From positions 1 through 64,000 of the forward strand of contig WTXG01000075.1 in the NCBI GenBank assembly GCA_022496185.1: a stretch of DNA of 64,000 nt, written 5' to 3'. The first letter of the stretch is position 1. Every line of letters begins with the position of its first letter. The DNA comes from Multifurca ochricompacta. Taxonomy: Eukaryota > Basidiomycota > Agaricomycetes > Russulales > Russulaceae. The position numbers and the translations under genes are program-made. Under the pieces are notes generated by a model that made no database searches, had not been told where the DNA came from, and saw only the letters and a list, made by a program, of their open reading frames with translations. Positions 11,807 through 20,023 of the stretch are shown here, piece by piece.

Positions 11807-12949
11807 ATGACAATGTCCCGCCCCACTTCAACCTCCCAGACCGACACCTCCCAAATTGACACCCCACCTGTCCCTATCATTGACATCACATTTTTGGACC
11901 AAACCATTGCAGCTGCCAGCAATGCAGCAAACATAGGTGCTCTTATTTGACCTGCTGATGCTCCCACCCTTCCTCCCACTCCAGAATCGAGTTCTGTTGC
12001 TTCCACTCCTCCCTCTCACTTCTCGTTCACTATGACTGACAACCCTACCACAAATATGACTCAGGCAATCTCTCTGGCAGCTCAGGACCAGTCTGTAGAC
12101 CCAGAGCTTTGTGCTAGAGTGCTAAACTTGTTACAAGAGGCCAGATCCCGCCTAGCCACTATTCCCACTGACCCCAATATCATTTATTGACCCAGTACAC
12201 CAGAACCTGGCCAAGTCCTTGGAGAAGGCATTGTATGACAAACACAACAGGAGGTGGAGGATGACAGAGAGAGTGCTGATAGGTATGATCCTCCGCCCCT
12301 TCCCTTTATGCGCAACCACGAGCATTCGCATCATTACTTCAACCATTGTATCTTGGACAACGCAGGACATGTCAATGTTGCCCACTGGCTTGCTTATGAA
12401 TATTGTCGCTCTGATCCATGCATTGCCTTCACGATGGGGGCCCACCAACCTATTTACTACATTCCACTTCATGCATCCCCTCACCCTCGTTTTGACCGAG
12501 GACCTAATCCCAGACTCACCAGCCTTCAACAGCAGTTATTCGATGCTGACCAGTCCTTTACTGTAATTGTTAATGGAGCCCTAGATGACATGGATGACCC
12601 AGGAGCTTGGGCAGAAGTATCTCACTATCACCTCTCTACTTGTAGACTGGATGAGGCTCATCATAATCTGGCCCACTGGAGACGACAAGCTGAAAGGGCT
12701 AACCAGGACATTCAGCTTGCTGTACATTCTATGTCTCGTGCTGACATCTATTATCGACTCTACCCACATCTCACCTATGCATATTCCAACAATCCCCACA
12801 TGACACCTGAAGCTGCCTCCCACTTTGCACCCCACCCAGAGCTACAGGCCGTCCTCCAGGCTGGAGGCATAGGAAGCTCTTACCTACCTTGCCATCATCG
12901 CCTGCACATTGCTCCACCTTGCATCATTGATCTCACTGGTGAAGACTAA
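11807..12949 (+). pseudogene. Gypsy-1a ORF3, extra protein of unknown function after pol
   Basis: About 380 codons in one frame from ATG 11807 to TAA 12947-12949, interrupted by TGA near 11948, 12188 and 12237; the 231-codon tail is open. It is 154 bp downstream of pol and ends 38 bp before the 3' LTR. The N-terminus is Ser/Thr/Pro-rich. The conserved middle includes HVNVAHWLAYEY and GAHQPIYYIPLH, followed by a helical region (DEAHHNLAHWRRQAERANQDIQ). It ends CIIDLTGED, resembling a SUMO-interaction motif. No transmembrane or fusion-peptide segment was seen, so it does not look like an envelope. Gypsy-1b carries a homolog with the same ending (CIIDLTGDD). No named family recognised. Confidence 0.75.
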
Positions 12950-12987
12950 GGGTGCTTGAGGCAAGCACCACCATAACAGAGGGGTGA

Positions 12988-13577
12988 TGTGACAGTTTGT
13001 TTTTCTTACTTTTCTTTTCTTCATCAACTGCTTGAATAACTGTCTGGGTTGTATCAGTTAACCTATCTAACTAGGTTAACTGACTGAATACTATAGAGGG
13101 CGTAACCCCTCTATTGTCTACTGTTTACTTATGTACTAGTCTAGCCCATCTCCTGTACTTATATGACGTGGTATGATGTAGCTATGAGGTTGCTGTGACA
13201 CAGCATGATATCATCCTACTATACCTACTTTACTTTACTTCATTGGCTAGACTCTTATCTTCAGTAGTGATCCAACTGTATTTAAACCTACTACATTCTA
13301 GAGAACAGACCTTAAGTCTGTTCTCCTGTGACAATACAGGTGCTCCATTTGATTGACAAAGACTCCCCTTGAACCCTCCTAAGTCACGACTTAGAGGGAC
13401 TTTGAACCCCAGTAGCTTGTGACAGGACCTAGTGTCGCTGTTCAATCTCGCATCTCGCACACACCCCTCTATCTTGTGTGGGCTTAACCCAACTTGGTTG
13501 AGGTCTTAATCCTGACTTAGTTACCTTGAATCCGAACAACTCTCTGGTCTTGACACAGCATGCACCTGGCTGTGACA
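12988..13577 (+). repeat. Gypsy-1a 3' LTR
   Basis: 590 bp, TGTGACAG...TGTGACA, preceded by a purine-rich stretch (agaggggtga). Followed by TSD copy ttact (13578-13582). Confidence 0.93.
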
Positions 13578-13582
13578 TTACT

Positions 13583-13740
13583 TCCTACTTATACCTTTGA
13601 CTAACCACTCTCTGTAGCTAACTTGTCTTTAGGTCAGTAGTATAGTAAAAGAGTTTTCTTTGTCTCTGAAGTCTAACTTGTCTTTAGCCTAACCCGCTAA
13701 CACACACAGTCAGTATGCTGCACATCATGCCTGTTTCACA
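13583..13740 (+). repeat. Copia-1 3' LTR, right part
   Basis: Continues the LTR cut at 6136 and ends CATGCCTGTTTCACA, matching the GATTGTTTGACA end of related LTRs. The flanking 5 bases (ttgct) would be the Copia-1 TSD; its partner is off the window. Confidence 0.85.
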
Positions 13741-13860
13741 TTGCTAAGGTGCTACATGTGAGAAAGCAAGTCTGTCCTAAGGCTTGCAAACTGATCAAAA
13801 AAAAGGAATATGATGGTGCATTAAACTTCACAACAGATGCATGGACATCACCAAATCATA
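13741..13860 (+). pseudogene. hAT transposase fragment
   Basis: One frame reads ...KKKEYDGALNFTTDAWTSPNH, almost identical to the segment EYDGALNFATDAWTSPNHKA of the hAT transposase at 40531. The Asp in TDAW is the first residue of the hAT catalytic triad. The fragment is cut on the left by Copia-1 and on the right by a Tc1 element (TA at 13859-13860). The host element resumes at 19534. Confidence 0.8.
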
Positions 13861-14737
13861 CAGTGGGTCAAAAAACTGTCCCAATGTTTGCACCATTTCT
13901 AGTATTCACTCTATAGCACCTCAGCATTTAGGAATCTGGTTATGGTGTGGCTGTATGTCTGAAAGCCCTGCGTCCTGGCTACCATGCCCAATTTGGATCA
14001 AAGAGATTGGCCATGATATAAGCATTTTATGATCAAATCAAATCAATCAATCATTGGGACAGTTTTTTGACCCACATTTTAAATCCACTATCTGCCCAAT
14101 TACTACTTTATTTCACCCCTTTTTGCCTTGCTAACTCCTTGAATCCTTTTAGTCATCCTTTCTATAACCTTTTGCCATCATTCTGGTGCATTTTTATTCC
14201 ACTCCTCCACCACCCTCTCCCACAACTCAGGTACCCCCCTGACTGGTTAAGATCCTTCTTCAGATCCACTCAGAGGTGTCCAATGGGGCTAATATTTCAA
14301 GGGATTGGGCTATCCATACCAGGCTTCAATATTCCTGTCTTAAACCTGCTGGCTTGCCTTCTTGGAATTGTGTTTTGGGTCATTGTCCTGCTGAAACATG
14401 CTTTCACCCTCCACCATTTCTTACTTTTCAAACCTTTCCACCACTCCACCATCCAAAATATCACAGTACTGGCATGGATTCATGATCCCCTAAACCCCTG
14501 TAAGCATTCCTAGTCCATTCCACCCCATACAAGACCAATACCATAAGTTCTTCCTCCTCCATGCTTGACTGTCAGGGTGGTGGTTCTGTCAGAGAGTGGT
14601 TACCATGAAAATTGGACAATGGATGACTGGAAAAGGATCTTGTGGTCAGGTGAGACTATAATGAACAGAATTGGTTCAGAGAGAAGGAGCTACACTTGGA
14701 AAAATAAGGGAGAACCACCCTCTGACAGAACCACCAC

Positions 14738-15239
14738 TAGTGATGTTCCGGCCCGGCTTGGCCCAAAAGCCGCGGCTTTGGCTTGGCCTGAGGTGGCTCT
14801 GGCTTTCCTGAAGTCTGGGCCGAGCCAAAGCCGCCACAGACGGCTTGGCCCTGGCCCAGCTTGGCCCAAGCCGTGGCTTTTGGCAGAGAAAATTTTATGA
14901 CATATAACTAGTAGTTATAGTTCAGCTAATCCAAATATGACTTAGTGTGTTACGTATTGCAAAGCTATATCGAAGAAAAAGTTTGAAATGCCGCGATAAA
15001 CATGATCACGTGACCCAAATCAACCACTTTGTGATCAGATTTGTACTGATTTTGACGATTGCTATTGCACTTGTATGTGCTGTTGAAAGCCGCGGCCTGA
15101 GCCGGCGGCTTTGGCTTTTAGCTTCTCTGAGCCGGGCCAAAGCCCTTGCTGGGCCATCACAACGGCCTGGCTTGGCCCGGCCCAAACAGGCCCAGCTTGG
15201 CCCGGCTTCCGGCTTTGAGCCGGGCCAGGCACATCACTA
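14738..15239 (-). mobile_element. 502-bp hAT-type MITE, inverted copy
   Basis: The 8-bp TSD accaccac is at 14730-14737 and 15240-15247. Same length and near-identical sequence to 3148-3649 but in reverse orientation, with ends TAGTGATGTTCC and TAGTGATGTGCC. Inserted in the Tc1-B transposase remnant. Confidence 0.93.
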
Positions 15240-15379
15240 ACCACCACCCTGACAGTCAAGCATGGAGGAGGAAGAACTTATGGTATTGGTCTTGTATGGG
15301 GTGGAATGGACTAGGAATGCTTACAGGGGTTTAGGGGATCATGAATCCATGCCAGTACTGTGATATTTTGGATGGCAGA

Positions 15380-15886
15380 TGTTGACACAGGACGTGTCTG
15401 AGATGCTTCAGGCATCTAAGGTTCGCTTCAGCTGTAGATTAGATTAGATTAGATTTCGGAGTATCGGACTTTTTATGTTATCTTTATTACATTTCTTTCT
15501 CACCTTACTCAGCTGATTAGTGATGGACTTAGTAATGCGCAGTAAGCATGTGATATCTCTTTGGCCAATGGCCTTTATCCCTCTCTGTTTATTGTCCGGC
15601 ACTTGTGGACTTATTCCCAGTGCGCACAGACCATTTCCCCTGGCCCCCATGGGTATATAAGGGTGTCTGTTTCGTCTCTTTCACTTCAGAGTTTCTTCAA
15701 CCTCTGAAGTGTAAGTCTTACTATACTTTCTAACTTTCCTTTGACTAACGTCTCTTGTAGATACTTGTCTTTCTAGGTCAGTAGTATAGTTAATAGAGTT
15801 TCTTCAACCTCTGAAGTATACTTGTCTTTCTAGCCTAACCCGCTACTAACCACAGTCAGTATAACCAGCAGCATGATTGTTTGACA
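15380..15886 (+). repeat. Solo Copia-family LTR
   Basis: 507 bp, TGTTGACACAGG...GTTTGACA, with 5-bp TSD gcaga at 15375-15379 and 15887-15891. TATATAAGG lies at about 15653. It holds two copies of a GAGTTTCTTCAACCTCTGAAGT motif about 110 bp apart. No internal element sequence, so it is a recombined solo LTR. Confidence 0.93.
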
Positions 15887-16749
15887 GCAGAGTGGTGGAA
15901 AGGTTTGAAAAGTTGGAAACAGTGGAGGGTGAAAGCATGTTTCAGCAGGACAATGACCCAAAACACAATTCCAAGAAGGCAAGCCAGCAGGTTTAAGACA
16001 GGAATATTGAAGCCTGGTATGGATAGCCCAATCCCTTGAAATATTAGCCCCATTGGACACCTCTGGGTTAGTGATTGGCAGGGGTAACCCTGGGGTATCC
16101 TCATTGGTACCCGTACCCATACCCATACCCGTCACTACAGGTACAGGTAACCTGCAGGTTACCCGTGGGTCACCCGTGAAAATGCATGCAAGTTCTTTAC
16201 TTGCATCACGCATTTCGGATACCCGGCCTGGGACTTCCTGGACCAAGAAGATACACAACACGTTCATTTGTGGCTGCTTAAGATCCCTCAATGACTCTTA
16301 TTTTATGTTCAGAAGATTAAGATAATTCATTATTCCATTTTTATTTTATTATTCTGCTTTCAATTTTATACAAGCACAACTAAAATACAGTGCCTCACAA
16401 AACTGAGTCAATGTTTTGCACTTTTGCACTGTTTGTTGAATATCACATCAGCCAAAACAAATATAAACAAAGTCTTGGTAGACCATAAAAGGTACCAGAT
16501 AAGGGTTATGTAATGCAACAATAATTATGTAATTCTGATCAAACCTTGTGGAGCTATGCCCATTTCAAATTGGGGACTCATTGACTCAGTTTTGTGAGTG
16601 GGTATCAGAAATATCAGAATCTGATGCTCCACCAAATGTACAGCAACCAATCCTTAATATATGGTTACCATAGTTATCTTGATATTGATGGGACCTGGAA
16701 TAGAGCTATTTAACCATGGTTTACATTCCCAGAATATTTTAATTTCCCA

Positions 16750-17215
16750 ATGCACCCCACCTCCTCTGCTCAGAAAGAAAACATGCTCTCTCTGGCCTCT
16801 GAAGGTCATTCCACTCACACTATTGCCTCCAGACTCAGCCTCAGCCAGTCCACAGTCTCTAGGACACTCAGAACTCTCCTTACCAACCATCAGTCACCTC
16901 ATTTTGGTCATCCTTCCAAGCTCTCTGCTACCTCTGAACATGCTATCATGATACAAATCACCACAGGAAAGGTTGGCAATGCTGTCCAGGCCACAAAGCA
17001 CATCAATTCCATCATCCTCAACCATGTCTCTTCACAAACTGTGCATTGGGTTCTTAAACAACATTCATTCAAGGCTGTAACAAAGAAGAAAAGGCCACTA
17101 CTCTCTGCAGTACATTGCAAGAAGCACTTAGCCTTGCTTTGAAGTACCAAAACTGGACTATGGAGGACTGGAAGAGGGTCATTTTTTCAGATGAGACCAA
17201 AATCAACAGGTTTGG
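16750..17215 (+). pseudogene. Tc1-A transposase N-terminal fragment (left arm and loop)
   Basis: Begins MHPTSSAQKENMLSLASEG with a helix-turn-helix DNA-binding region (THTIASRLSLSQSTVSRTLRTL). Near 17138 one T is missing relative to the right arm (gccttgcttt against gcctttgcttt), ending the frame. The loop then reads WTMEDWKRVIFSDETKINRFGSD, which contains the first catalytic Asp. Downstream catalytic residues are missing. Confidence 0.82.
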
Positions 17216-17646
17216 GTCAGATGCCAGTCCTCCACAGTCCACTCTCTGTACTTCAAAGCAAAGGCTAAGTGCTTCTTGCAATGTACTGCAGAGAGTAGTG
17301 GCCTTTTCTTCTTTGTTACAGCCTTGAATGAATGTTGTTTAAGAACCCAATGCACAGTTTGTGAAGAGACATGGTTGAGGATGATGGAATTGATGTGCTT
17401 TGTGGCCTGGACAGCATTGCCAACCTTTCCTGTGGTGATTTGTATCATGATAGCATGTTCAGAGGTAGCAGAGAGCTTGGAAGGATGACCAAAATGAGGT
17501 GACTGATGGTTGGTAAGGAGAGTTCTGAGTGTCCTAGAGACTGTGGACTGGCTGAGGCTGAGTCTGGAGGCAATAGTGTGAGTGGAATGACCTTCAGAGG
17601 CCAGAGAGAGCATGTTTTCTTTCTGAGCAGAGGAGGTGGGGTGCAT
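17203..17646 (-). pseudogene. Tc1-A transposase N-terminal fragment (right arm)
   Basis: 147-residue open frame on the minus strand with the same start (MHPTSSAQKENML) and helix-turn-helix as the left arm. It ends in the loop shortly after EWTVEDWH. It lacks all the DDE catalytic core, so at most it could be a DNA-binding fragment. Confidence 0.8.
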
Positions 17647-19535
17647 TGGGAAATTAAAATATTCTGGGAATGTAAACCATGGTTAAATAGCTCTATTCCA
17701 GGTCCCATCAATATCAAGATAACTATGGTAACCATATATTAAGGATTGGTTGCTGTACATTTGGTGGAGCATCAGATTCTGATATTTCTGATACCCACTC
17801 ACAAAACTGAGTCAATGAGTCCCCAATTTGAAATGGGCATAGCTCCACAAGGTTTGATCAGAATTACATAATTATTGTTGCATTACATAACCCTTATCTG
17901 GTACCTTTTATGGTCTACCAAGACTTTGTTTATATTTGTTTTGGCTGATGTGATATTCAACAAACAGTGCAAAAGTGCAAAACATTGACTCAGTTTTGTG
18001 AGGCACTGTACAGTATACAGAGATGATTAGATAGGATGTTATAGAACATTGATGAAAAGCCTGTCAGATAACCACACAGAATGCAAAATAATTTGATGAA
18101 CACATAGCAATTTGCAGGGGTAACCCCTGGGTAATTGTTTTGATACCTGGGTTACCCATAAAATGAAATGCGTGCAAGTTCTTTACTTGCATCATGCATT
18201 TTGGACATCTGGCCTGGGACATCCTGGTCAAGGAGATACACACTTGGACACAACATGTTCATTTATGGCTACTCAAGATCCCTCAAAATTCCTATTTTAT
18301 GTTCATAAGATTAAGATAATTTATTATTCCATTTTTATTTTATTATTCTGGTTTTAATTTTATATGAGCATGACTGTTCTTTGCATTTCTGCGCATTTTG
18401 GATAAGTGGCCCGGGCCATCCCAGTCAAGGAGATAAGCACTTGGACACAACGCGTTCATTTATGGCTACTCAAGATCCTCAAATATTGTTGGTTTATATT
18501 CAGAAGATTAAAAGGATCCTTTATTTACATTATTATTTTATTATTCTGGTTTCATTTCATACAAGTGCAACTGTCCTGGTGTGTTTAAGTCAACCTTCCT
18601 TAATAGGAAGGAGGTCAGACCACCATGTGATGCAATGTAGTCACTGCCCCATGCAGCTTGTAGATACACGCAGGCCTTTTTCAGTAAACTAATTTGATAA
18701 TTGATTATATTATAGTCTAAAGTAGTCTAGAGAGTATTTTAGATAGTGCCAGACCAGCAGAATTGGTCGCGCATTGATAAAACAGGTGCATCATGATTTT
18801 CAAGAAGTGGATCACTGATAACACTTTTATTTTACATCACACTGTTAATCTGCTTTGATATTTCATATGATAATACTAGAACATATTTAAAGATACCCTA
18901 TAGCATACATCAGATAAGATCTTTATTTTTGTGGCTGCAGATGTGTTTTATCTTAGAATTTCTACTGATCTTGTCAATGCATAATTGGCACCTATACCTG
19001 CCAAACCCACCATGCGGGTATGGGTTTCCACAGGTTGGGAGCCGTATACCCGTACCCGTACCTGGCAAAACCTGTGGTGCTTACCTGTGCAGGTATGAAA
19101 ACCCTTGACAATCACTACTCTGGGTGGATCTGAAGAAGGATCTTAACCAGTCAAGGGGGTACCTGAGTTGTGGGAGAGGGTGGTGGAGGAGTGGAATAAA
19201 AATGCACCAGAATGATGGCAAAAGGTTATAGAAAGGATGACTAAAAGGATTCAGGGAGTTAGCAAGGCAAAAAGGGGTGAAATAAAGTAGTAATTGGGCA
19301 GATAGTGGATTTAAAATGTGGGTCAAAAAACTGTCCCAATGATTGACTGATTTGATTTGATCATAAAATGCTTATATCATGGCCAATGTCTTTGATCCAA
19401 ATTGGGAATGGTAGCCAGGAAGCAGGGCGTTCAGACATACAGCCACACCATGACCAGATTCCTAAATGCTTGAGGTGCTATAGAGTGAATACTAGAAATG
19501 GTGCAAACATCAGGACAGGTTTTTGACCCACTGTA

Positions 19536-19760
19536 AAAGCATGACAATCATAACAGTAAATAGTTCTATTTACTTGTGACAAGATATTGAAAGGAATGTG
19601 TTGTGCATGCAATGTGGAATCATATCTCAATCAGTTAATGGACACACTTTAGCTTATTTTATCATGATTGTTAGATCGAGTCCACCCGGGAGTCTGGCTT
19701 ATCTCAACAAGCCGAGCCTAAGCTGCAGCTTTCAGGCCAAGTTGGGCCATCACATCACTA
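19536..19760 (+). repeat. Right end of an old hAT element
   Basis: From 19536 the sequence aaagcatgacaatcataacagtaaatag matches 38757 onward inside the transposase-bearing hAT element. It ends at 19760 with gccatcacatcacta (reverse complement TAGTGATGTGATGGCCC), a hAT-type end with GC-rich units like the MITEs. The partner left end is off the window. Confidence 0.6.
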
Positions 19761-20023
19761 CTTGTCAGATGGATGGTGCGCAACCCTAATCGGCTCTGTT
19801 CGGCCGCTATTGATCCGTTGGTCACTGATCTGCTTCTGACGGTGCTACAAGGGAGGGAATGGGTGCAAGCAAGACTTAGTCTTGTTGATACTGATCATAA
19901 ACAATAACTGTCAACCTATCAATACTACAGGGAGTCGAACGTGTGTAAAGACAACCGCGGGGAAGTCGGTGACCGACTGTCGGTCAGAAGGCGAAGCCAA
20001 TTCAACAAATGAGTAGCACCCTC
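19761..20023. other. 3' flank of the P450 gene, single-copy-like
   Basis: CpG-containing sequence with no match to the repeats in this window. It probably contains the 3' UTR of the P450 gene. No other gene seen. Confidence 0.5.

Larger units (their letters stand above)
6137..13577 (+). mobile_element. Gypsy-1a, complete Ty3/gypsy chromodomain retrotransposon with extra ORF3
   Basis: Two 590-bp LTRs (TGTGACAG...CTGTGACA) flank gag, pol and a third ORF. The 5-bp TSD ttact is at 6132-6136 and 13578-13582. Gene order is protease, RT, RNase H, integrase, chromodomain (chromovirus type). Nearly all differences between the two LTRs are at CpG positions. The element inserted in the 3' LTR of Copia-1 and is therefore younger than it. 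Confidence 0.95.
1..13740 (+). mobile_element. Copia-1, Ty1/copia LTR retrotransposon, 5' LTR outside window
   Basis: Gene order is gag, protease, integrase, reverse transcriptase, RNase H, which is the Ty1/copia order. The 5' LTR is not in the window; bases 1-5 (tgaca) could be its last bases because related LTRs end in ttgaca. A purine tract (ggaggga) directly precedes the 3' LTR at 5783. Three later insertions split the element: a reverse solo LTR (902-1299), a hAT MITE (3148-3649) and Gypsy-1a (6137-13577). The coding frame is interrupted mainly by TGA codons and one frameshift near 2210, so this copy is dead. Confidence 0.9.
14565..16060 (+). pseudogene. Tc1-B transposase remnant (DDE), split
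   Basis: Pieces of a Tc1-type transposase read on the plus strand. The segment MDDWKRILWSGETIMNRIGSE (about 14607-14670) corresponds to the first catalytic block, with Gly where Tc1 normally has Asp (SDET). YGIGLVWGGMDW is at about 15280-15310. FQQDNDPKHNSKKA (about 15940-15980) carries the second catalytic Asp. The C-terminal part continues after 19126. Stops are frequent. The left arm holds an inverted copy of the C-terminal half (14085-14590). No function remains. Confidence 0.75.
16388..18008 (+). mobile_element. Tc1-A copy 1, near-perfect palindromic Tc1/mariner element
   Basis: 1621 bp, flanked by TA at 16386-16387 and 18009-18010. The empty site is visible in copy B at about 24120-24135 (aaaatacagtatac). 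Two arms of roughly 770 bp are inverted copies of each other, starting CAGTGCCTCACAAAACTGAG, around a central loop of about 85 bp (about 17150-17235). Each arm encodes the N-terminal part of a Tc1 transposase; the catalytic C-terminus is absent, so it cannot mobilise itself. Confidence 0.93.
16069..19117 (-). mobile_element. Non-autonomous hAT element (copy A) with nested palindromic Tc1
   Basis: The 8-bp TSD ctctgggt is at 16061-16068 and 19118-19125. Ends are TAGTGATTGGCAGGGG on the left and, as reverse complement, TAGTGATTGTCAAGGG on the right. Without the Tc1 at 16388-18008 it is about 1426 bp, matching copies B (1431 bp) and F (1452 bp). Subterminal GTACCC/GGGTAC arrays and GGTAACC palindromes are present. 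No transposase is encoded. Confidence 0.92.
13861..19533 (+). mobile_element. Tc1-B, palindromic Tc1/mariner element with three nested insertions
   Basis: Both ends read CAGTGGGTCAAAAAAC (the right end as reverse complement, slightly decayed) and are flanked by TA at 13859-13860 and 19534-19535. The left arm (13861 to about 14605) is an inverted copy of the right arm, separated by a central loop of about 100 bp. Removing the MITE (14738-15239), solo LTR (15380-15886) and hAT element (16069-19117) with their TSDs leaves about 1595 bp. Only fragments of the DDE transposase remain. Confidence 0.88.

Noticed and set aside
12254..12949. ORF3 of Gypsy-1a as an envelope-like gene making the element retrovirus-like
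   Set aside because: No signal peptide, transmembrane helix or fusion peptide is visible; the sequence is soluble-looking with a SIM-like tail.
14067..14513. Plus-strand 148-codon frame with hydrophobic segments, resembling a membrane protein
   Set aside because: It is the antisense of the Tc1-B transposase C-terminal half in the left palindrome arm.
16386..18010. Two opposed ORFs in Tc1-A as a toxin/antitoxin-like or convergent gene pair
   Set aside because: They are the same transposase N-terminus in inverted arms; the catalytic core is missing.
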